Assembly: GCA_017613855.1 (NCBI GenBank)
Contig: JAGACY010000381.1
Coordinates: 1 to 9,388, forward strand
Length of the DNA stretch: 9,388 nucleotides
DNA from: Pseudomonadota bacterium
Lineage (GTDB): Bacteria > Myxococcota > Bradymonadia > UBA4248
Reading direction: 5' to 3'
The first letter of the stretch is position 1; the number at the start of each line of letters is the position of its first letter. The notes under the pieces were generated by a model. It did not search any database and had not been told where the DNA came from. It worked only from the letters and a program-made list of their open reading frames with translations. Below are positions 6,776 through 9,388 of this stretch, piece by piece. The position numbers and the translations under genes were made by a program.

Positions 6776-7603
6776 TTAATTCACAGCTTCTTCGAGCATG
6801 CTCAGAATCGATTCGACGTCAAACGTACCTTGTATCTTATGGCCATTCAGGAAAAAAGTGGGCGTCGATTCGACATGATTGGTGAGGCCTTCTTTTTTGG
6901 AAGATACGACGAGATTACGGGTGGCGGCATCCTGCGACAAAGTGCTGAATTTGGCTTCATCCAGACCAAGTTCTTTGGCCCAGATGACTAGGTTATCGTT
7001 GCTGTATTGATCAAAATTTTTATATACTTTTAATATAAAAGGCCAAGCTTGTCCCATTTGTGCAGCAGCTTCGATGCCGAGGGCCGCAGGAGTGGAGTTA
7101 TCGTGCGATTTAATTGGGAACAGGCGCAGATTGATTGCGACTTTTTCCTTGAGTGGCGATTTTTCGAGCGCTTCGATGAGTGCTGGAACATGGCGCGAAC
7201 AGTAGGGACAACGGCCACATAAATATATCGATAATACGACTTTGGCATTTGGGGTGCCCCAGAGGTGTTCCGTGCGTTTTTCGATTTTGACGGGCGGAGT
7301 CAGACTTCCCATGCTCATGGCGCGCTGATCGAGGATATGTTTGATGTCCTGGGCGGATTTTCCAGCGGCGGCCAAACGGCAGGTCTCATTGGCGAGTAGT
7401 TTGGGAAGCTTGCACGAAGGTGCAGATTTTAAGCATGCTGCAATGGTTTCGTCGCAGCAGGCATAGGGATAGGCCGTCGTGAGTACGCTTTGGGCAACGG
7501 CTTTGGCATCACCCGAAAGTGCATCACATCCCGGTGTTTGGGCGCTGGCTTGCGCACACCAGAGTAGAGTGATTACCGTGAATAATAAGGTAGTGAGCTT
7601 CAT
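6776..7603 (-). CDS. Secreted DsbA-like thioredoxin-fold protein with a Cys-rich N-terminal domain
   Basis: 275 aa. A Sec signal peptide covers about residues 1-21, with likely cleavage after ASA. Residues 22-98 form a small domain with six Cys (26, 49, 50, 57, 64, 75), ending in GKSAQDIKHILDQR, a helix that loosely recalls CcmH-type domains. The thioredoxin/DsbA domain starts near 112: the active site is CGRCPYC (C129, C132, C135), with C132 and C135 as the CxxC pair; the long helical insert follows; and the cis-proline loop is STPTF with P248. The expected role is making or shuffling disulfides in periplasmic proteins. It follows the rhodanese-like and MauE genes, with element E1 between. 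The Shine-Dalgarno is weak (TAGGC, about 9 bases upstream). The signal peptide directly after M1 supports the start. Downstream lies a Cys-rich metallopeptidase that could be a client. Confidence 0.8.
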   Translation of the reverse strand: MKLTTLLFTVITLLWCAQASAQTPGCDALSGDAKAVAQSVLTTAYPYACCDETIAACLKSAPSCKLPKLLANETCRLAAAGKSAQDIKHILDQRAMSMGSLTPPVKIEKRTEHLWGTPNAKVVLSIYLCGRCPYCSRHVPALIEALEKSPLKEKVAINLRLFPIKSHDNSTPAALGIEAAAQMGQAWPFILKVYKNFDQYSNDNLVIWAKELGLDEAKFSTLSQDAATRNLVVSSKKEGLTNHVESTPTFFLNGHKIQGTFDVESILSMLEEAVN

Positions 7604-7618
7604 GAGGAATGCCTATTT

Positions 7619-7843
7619 TAATGCGTAATTCGTAATTCGTAATTGAATTGGAGAACTAAAGGGAACGTCTGAAGTTAAGAGAGAATGGCTTTCTGAATGC
7701 GTAATTCGTAAAGCGTAATGCGCAATTGAAATTGCAAAACCCAAATATCACTCTAAGGCTAAACAGCCTTTATTCTTTAAGAATTATATTGAGAATGCTC
7801 AAATAATTGTGCATTGCGCATTGCGCATTGCGAATTAATTCTG
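7619..7843. repeat. Heptamer-array inverted-repeat element E1 (MITE-like)
   Basis: About 225 bp, filling nearly the whole intergenic region. The left end holds heptamers of the form TAATKCG (7619-7639) plus TAATT. An internal array of the same type and orientation lies at 7695-7727. The right end carries the inverted form, three GCATTGC units (7811-7831), then GAATTAATTCTG. A small hairpin, AAGGCT (7755-7760) with AGCCTT (7765-7770), sits between the internal and right arrays. The whole element aligns with E2 (8829-9052), including the unique parts such as ACTAAAGGGAA and GTCTGAAGTT. No open frame or transposase is inside. The right end overlaps the last codons of the MauE gene. Confidence 0.85.
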
Positions 7844-8338
7844 TTTTCTTTTCTCAAGCCACCGGTCGACGCCCAGCGGCCTCTTGTCAAAGATAACGAC
7901 ATAAATGCCAAGAATCAACCATGCCGAGTCGCGCAGCATGGTAAGCCACGAAATCGGGTCAGAGGCAGCGGCTGCATTGGATGCAAAACAACCGCACGAA
8001 ATACTGAGATCATGCATAAGTGCATACGACAGGGCAATCATGAACATGATCATCATGCCGCAAACCATGAGTGCAGCTGCGCGAGCTTTGGTACCTGTAA
8101 TCAGCATGATGCCGGTACCGAGTTCAACGTAGGGCAGTATGATCGCCAGAGGATTGATAAATACCAGAGGCAGCATCTGATAAGTCGCAATATCGATGGC
8201 AAAACTAGTGGGATCGGCGAGTTTGTGCAGACAGGCTGAGATAAAGACCCAGGCCAGGTAAAAACGCACGAGCAGTGCAATAATGCTGTGGGCCGGATGC
8301 TGCATAAAACGATCTAATTTAGAGGTTGATTCAGCCAT
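7835..8338 (-). CDS. MauE/DoxX-type integral membrane protein
   Basis: 167 aa with four hydrophobic helices, about 17-37, 55-80, 86-108 and 131-150. The first-helix pattern RFYLAWVFISACLHKLADP (25-43), the later LPYVELGTGIMLITG (68-82) and the Cys pair in SCGCF (C115, C117) match the MauE branch of the DoxX-like family. MauE proteins are thought to support disulfide formation or electron transfer to periplasmic proteins, which fits the DsbA-like gene next downstream. The start codon overlaps the rhodanese stop in TAATG, so translation is probably coupled, with a G-rich AGGGGG just upstream. The last two codons, Gln-Asn, and the stop lie inside the right end of element E1, so the original C-terminus may have been altered. 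A redox role is inferred from family and context. Confidence 0.8.
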   Translation of the reverse strand: MAESTSKLDRFMQHPAHSIIALLVRFYLAWVFISACLHKLADPTSFAIDIATYQMLPLVFINPLAIILPYVELGTGIMLITGTKARAAALMVCGMMIMFMIALSYALMHDLSISCGCFASNAAAASDPISWLTMLRDSAWLILGIYVVIFDKRPLGVDRWLEKRKQN

Positions 8339-8826
8339 TATTTACCCCCTTTGAGTGCATTGGCACCGCCTTCGACGACATAGACATTTTTGATGCCATT
8401 GCCGGCAATTTCGCGTCCAAGTTCATAACCCGTTGTTCCCTGGCCGCCATCGCCATCGCCGTACACGACGAGGCGTGCTTTGCCGCTCTGAGCAATGTTC
8501 ATAATGATATTTTTAAGTTCCTCGGGGGGAATGGGGTCGAGATAATCATAGGTGATGCAGATGACACCTTCGAGATGCCAGGCATCGTATTCCTCTTGTG
8601 TTCGGGCATCGACGACAAACGTCTGTGCATCGAAAATCTGTGGATCCGTTGGGGCCATCATTTCGACTTCGCCAAGCGTTTCTGGGCATGGGACGAAGAT
8701 GTCGTAGGGTTTATCGGCAATAAAAGGTAGTCCGTCCGGACGCACGGTGTTTATAAAGAAGGCAATCCAAGCGAGAGTGGCTGCAATCAAGAGTGCATCG
8801 CGGAGGATGATGAGGTAGGTCTTCAT
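8338..8826 (-). CDS. Membrane-anchored rhodanese-like protein lacking the catalytic Cys
   Basis: 162 aa. An N-terminal membrane anchor covers residues 5-26, with a short positive N-terminus that suggests the domain faces the periplasm. The rhodanese-like fold is visible in FVVDARTQEEYDAWHLEGV (70-88), in the active-loop region LVVYGDGDGGQG (119-130) and in NVYVVEGGANAL (147-158). The position after VVY that normally holds the sulfur-carrying Cys is Gly123, so sulfurtransferase activity is unlikely; it may instead bind or scaffold. The remaining Cys are C47 and C90. It overlaps the MauE start by one base. The ATG at 8826 has no Shine-Dalgarno: element E2 begins two bases upstream and occupies the leader. 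A start further inside would remove the anchor, so 8826 is kept. Confidence 0.78.
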   Translation of the reverse strand: MKTYLIILRDALLIAATLAWIAFFINTVRPDGLPFIADKPYDIFVPCPETLGEVEMMAPTDPQIFDAQTFVVDARTQEEYDAWHLEGVICITYDYLDPIPPEELKNIIMNIAQSGKARLVVYGDGDGGQGTTGYELGREIAGNGIKNVYVVEGGANALKGGK

Positions 8827-8828
8827 AG

Positions 8829-9052
8829 TAATTCGTAATGCGTAATGCGTAATTGAATGACAAAACTAAAGGGAAAGTCTGAAGTTTAGAGGGAATGACG
8901 TTCTTAATGCGGAATGCGGAATGCGGAATGCGGAATTAAATTTGCAGAACCCAAATCTCTCTCTGAAGCTAAAAACTCCAGTCTTTTAGAGATAAACTAG
9001 GGAATGCCTGAATAATTATGAATTACGCATTCCGAATTACGCATTAATTCTG
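8829..9052. repeat. Heptamer-array inverted-repeat element E2 (MITE-like)
   Basis: About 224 bp, homologous to E1 along its length and in the same orientation. The left array is three TAATKCG heptamers (8829-8849) plus TAATT. The internal array is TAATGCG, three GAATGCG, then GAATT (8905-8937). The right array is the inverted form (9020-9049). By eye, 23 of 27 bases of the left end (8829-8855) are complementary to the right end (9020-9046). It begins two bases upstream of the rhodanese ATG and its right end overlaps the last codons of the next gene upstream. It carries no coding frame. Confidence 0.85.
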
Positions 9053-9388
9053 CAGGCACGAAGAATTCCTTTGCAGATCTTCATCCTGTTGAATGATGTC
9101 CCGAATGCGTTCGGTTGATTCAGCGTGTTCGAGGTTCCACGGCAGGGTATAGTAATCATCCGGAATGGTACTGGGTTCATAGAAATCGAGGTCGCCTGTC
9201 CAGCGAATGGCCAGGGCACCGCGATAATCGGTATAATTATAATCATCGGCTGAGCTCCATCGTCTTGAGGCCTTGAATTGCAGGCCAATTCGTAGGCCCT
9301 GCCAATCGGGCGACCATACCTGAAGCGTACCGCGTGCAATGTGATCGCGGCGTGCGTTGTTCTGGTCAAAATAACCTTTCGAATCGGC
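9044..9388 (-). CDS. C-terminal end of a probable outer-membrane or beta-rich protein (partial, runs off the right edge)
   Basis: On the minus strand the frame ending with TAA at 9044-9046 is open for 114 codons to the window edge. The protein shows alternating hydrophobic/polar strands typical of beta structure, such as ARGTLQVWSPDW, LRIGLQFKASRRW and YRGALAIRWTGDLDFYEP. These are followed by an acidic, helical tail (ERIRDIIQQDEDLQ) and the end SSCLQN. It is Trp-, Tyr- and Asp-rich, as in surface or outer-membrane proteins, but the family is not recognisable from this piece. The last two codons (Gln-Asn) and the stop lie in the right end of element E2. A competing frame with an ATG at 9369 is a shadow: its product lacks this pattern. 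Transcription would continue through E2 into the rhodanese gene. Confidence 0.6.
   Translation of the reverse strand, partial: ADSKGYFDQNNARRDHIARGTLQVWSPDWQGLRIGLQFKASRRWSSADDYNYTDYRGALAIRWTGDLDFYEPSTIPDDYYTLPWNLEHAESTERIRDIIQQDEDLQRNSSCLQN

Noticed and set aside
7555..7600. DsbA-like protein as a lipoprotein through the Cys at residue 16
   Set aside because: The residue before that Cys is Trp, which does not fit a lipobox; an ASA cleavage site follows at residues 19-21.
7755..7770. AAGGCT/AGCCTT hairpin in E1 as terminator of the MauE transcript
   Set aside because: No U run follows on the minus strand and the perfect 6-bp stem is not kept in E2.
7619..7843. Heptamer arrays as a CRISPR array
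   Set aside because: Units are 7 bp, contiguous and without unique spacers, and no cas gene is present.
8326..8730. Plus-strand frame opposite the rhodanese-like gene
   Set aside because: It is the complement of a gene with recognisable rhodanese motifs and an overlapping operon partner; no ribosome binding site of note.
9037..9369. Minus-strand frame with an ATG at 9369 as the right-edge gene
   Set aside because: Its product has no plausible domain or strand pattern, and the alternative frame ending at 9044 is open to the edge with beta-strand-like periodicity.

Overview
The window looks like chromosomal DNA from a Gram-negative bacterium of moderate G+C, by eye a little under 50%. The evidence is a lipoprotein with a lipobox, a periplasmic thioredoxin-fold protein and a probable outer-membrane protein end. 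The rhodanese/MauE/thioredoxin trio and the eCIS-type AAA ATPase resemble gene sets I associate with Myxococcota and related deltaproteobacterial lineages. That taxonomic guess is an inference with low confidence. No rRNA, tRNA, CRISPR array, transposase or phage structural gene was found.

Layout, left to right. Positions 1-84 hold the N-terminal end of a minus-strand gene with a very good ribosome binding site. It diverges from a plus-strand POT-family (proton-coupled peptide) transporter at 289-1764. The 262-base gap 1765-2026, between convergent genes, contains a terminator-like fold and one copy (H1) of a twin-hairpin dispersed repeat. Everything from 2027 to the right edge reads on the minus strand. 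In order of transcription, from right to left, it contains: the C-terminal end of a probable outer-membrane or beta-rich protein (9044-9388); repeat element E2; a membrane-anchored rhodanese-like protein without the catalytic Cys (8338-8826); a MauE/DoxX-type membrane protein (7835-8338, start overlapping the preceding stop); repeat element E1; a secreted DsbA-like thioredoxin-fold protein (6776-7603); the second twin-hairpin repeat H2; a signal-less Cys-rich HExxH metallopeptidase-like protein (5023-6609); a small lipoprotein (4357-5007); a clear intrinsic terminator; and an AAA+ ATPase of the kind carried by extracellular contractile injection systems (2027-4285).

Two functional groups stand out. 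Rhodanese-like, MauE and DsbA-like proteins together suggest an envelope thiol/disulfide module. The metallopeptidase and lipoprotein genes are tightly coupled and are followed by the eCIS-type ATPase. Leaderless cargo enzymes and this ATPase family are both known from contractile injection systems, so this could be an orphan cargo/ATPase locus. No tube, sheath or baseplate gene is visible here.

The non-coding DNA is unusually structured. E1 and E2 are homologous elements of about 225 bp built from TAATKCG heptamer arrays in inverted arrangement. In both, the same end supplies the last two codons and the stop of the upstream gene. H1 and H2 are homologous elements of about 80 bp, each just downstream of a minus-strand stop codon, with a conserved hairpin that shows a compensatory base change.
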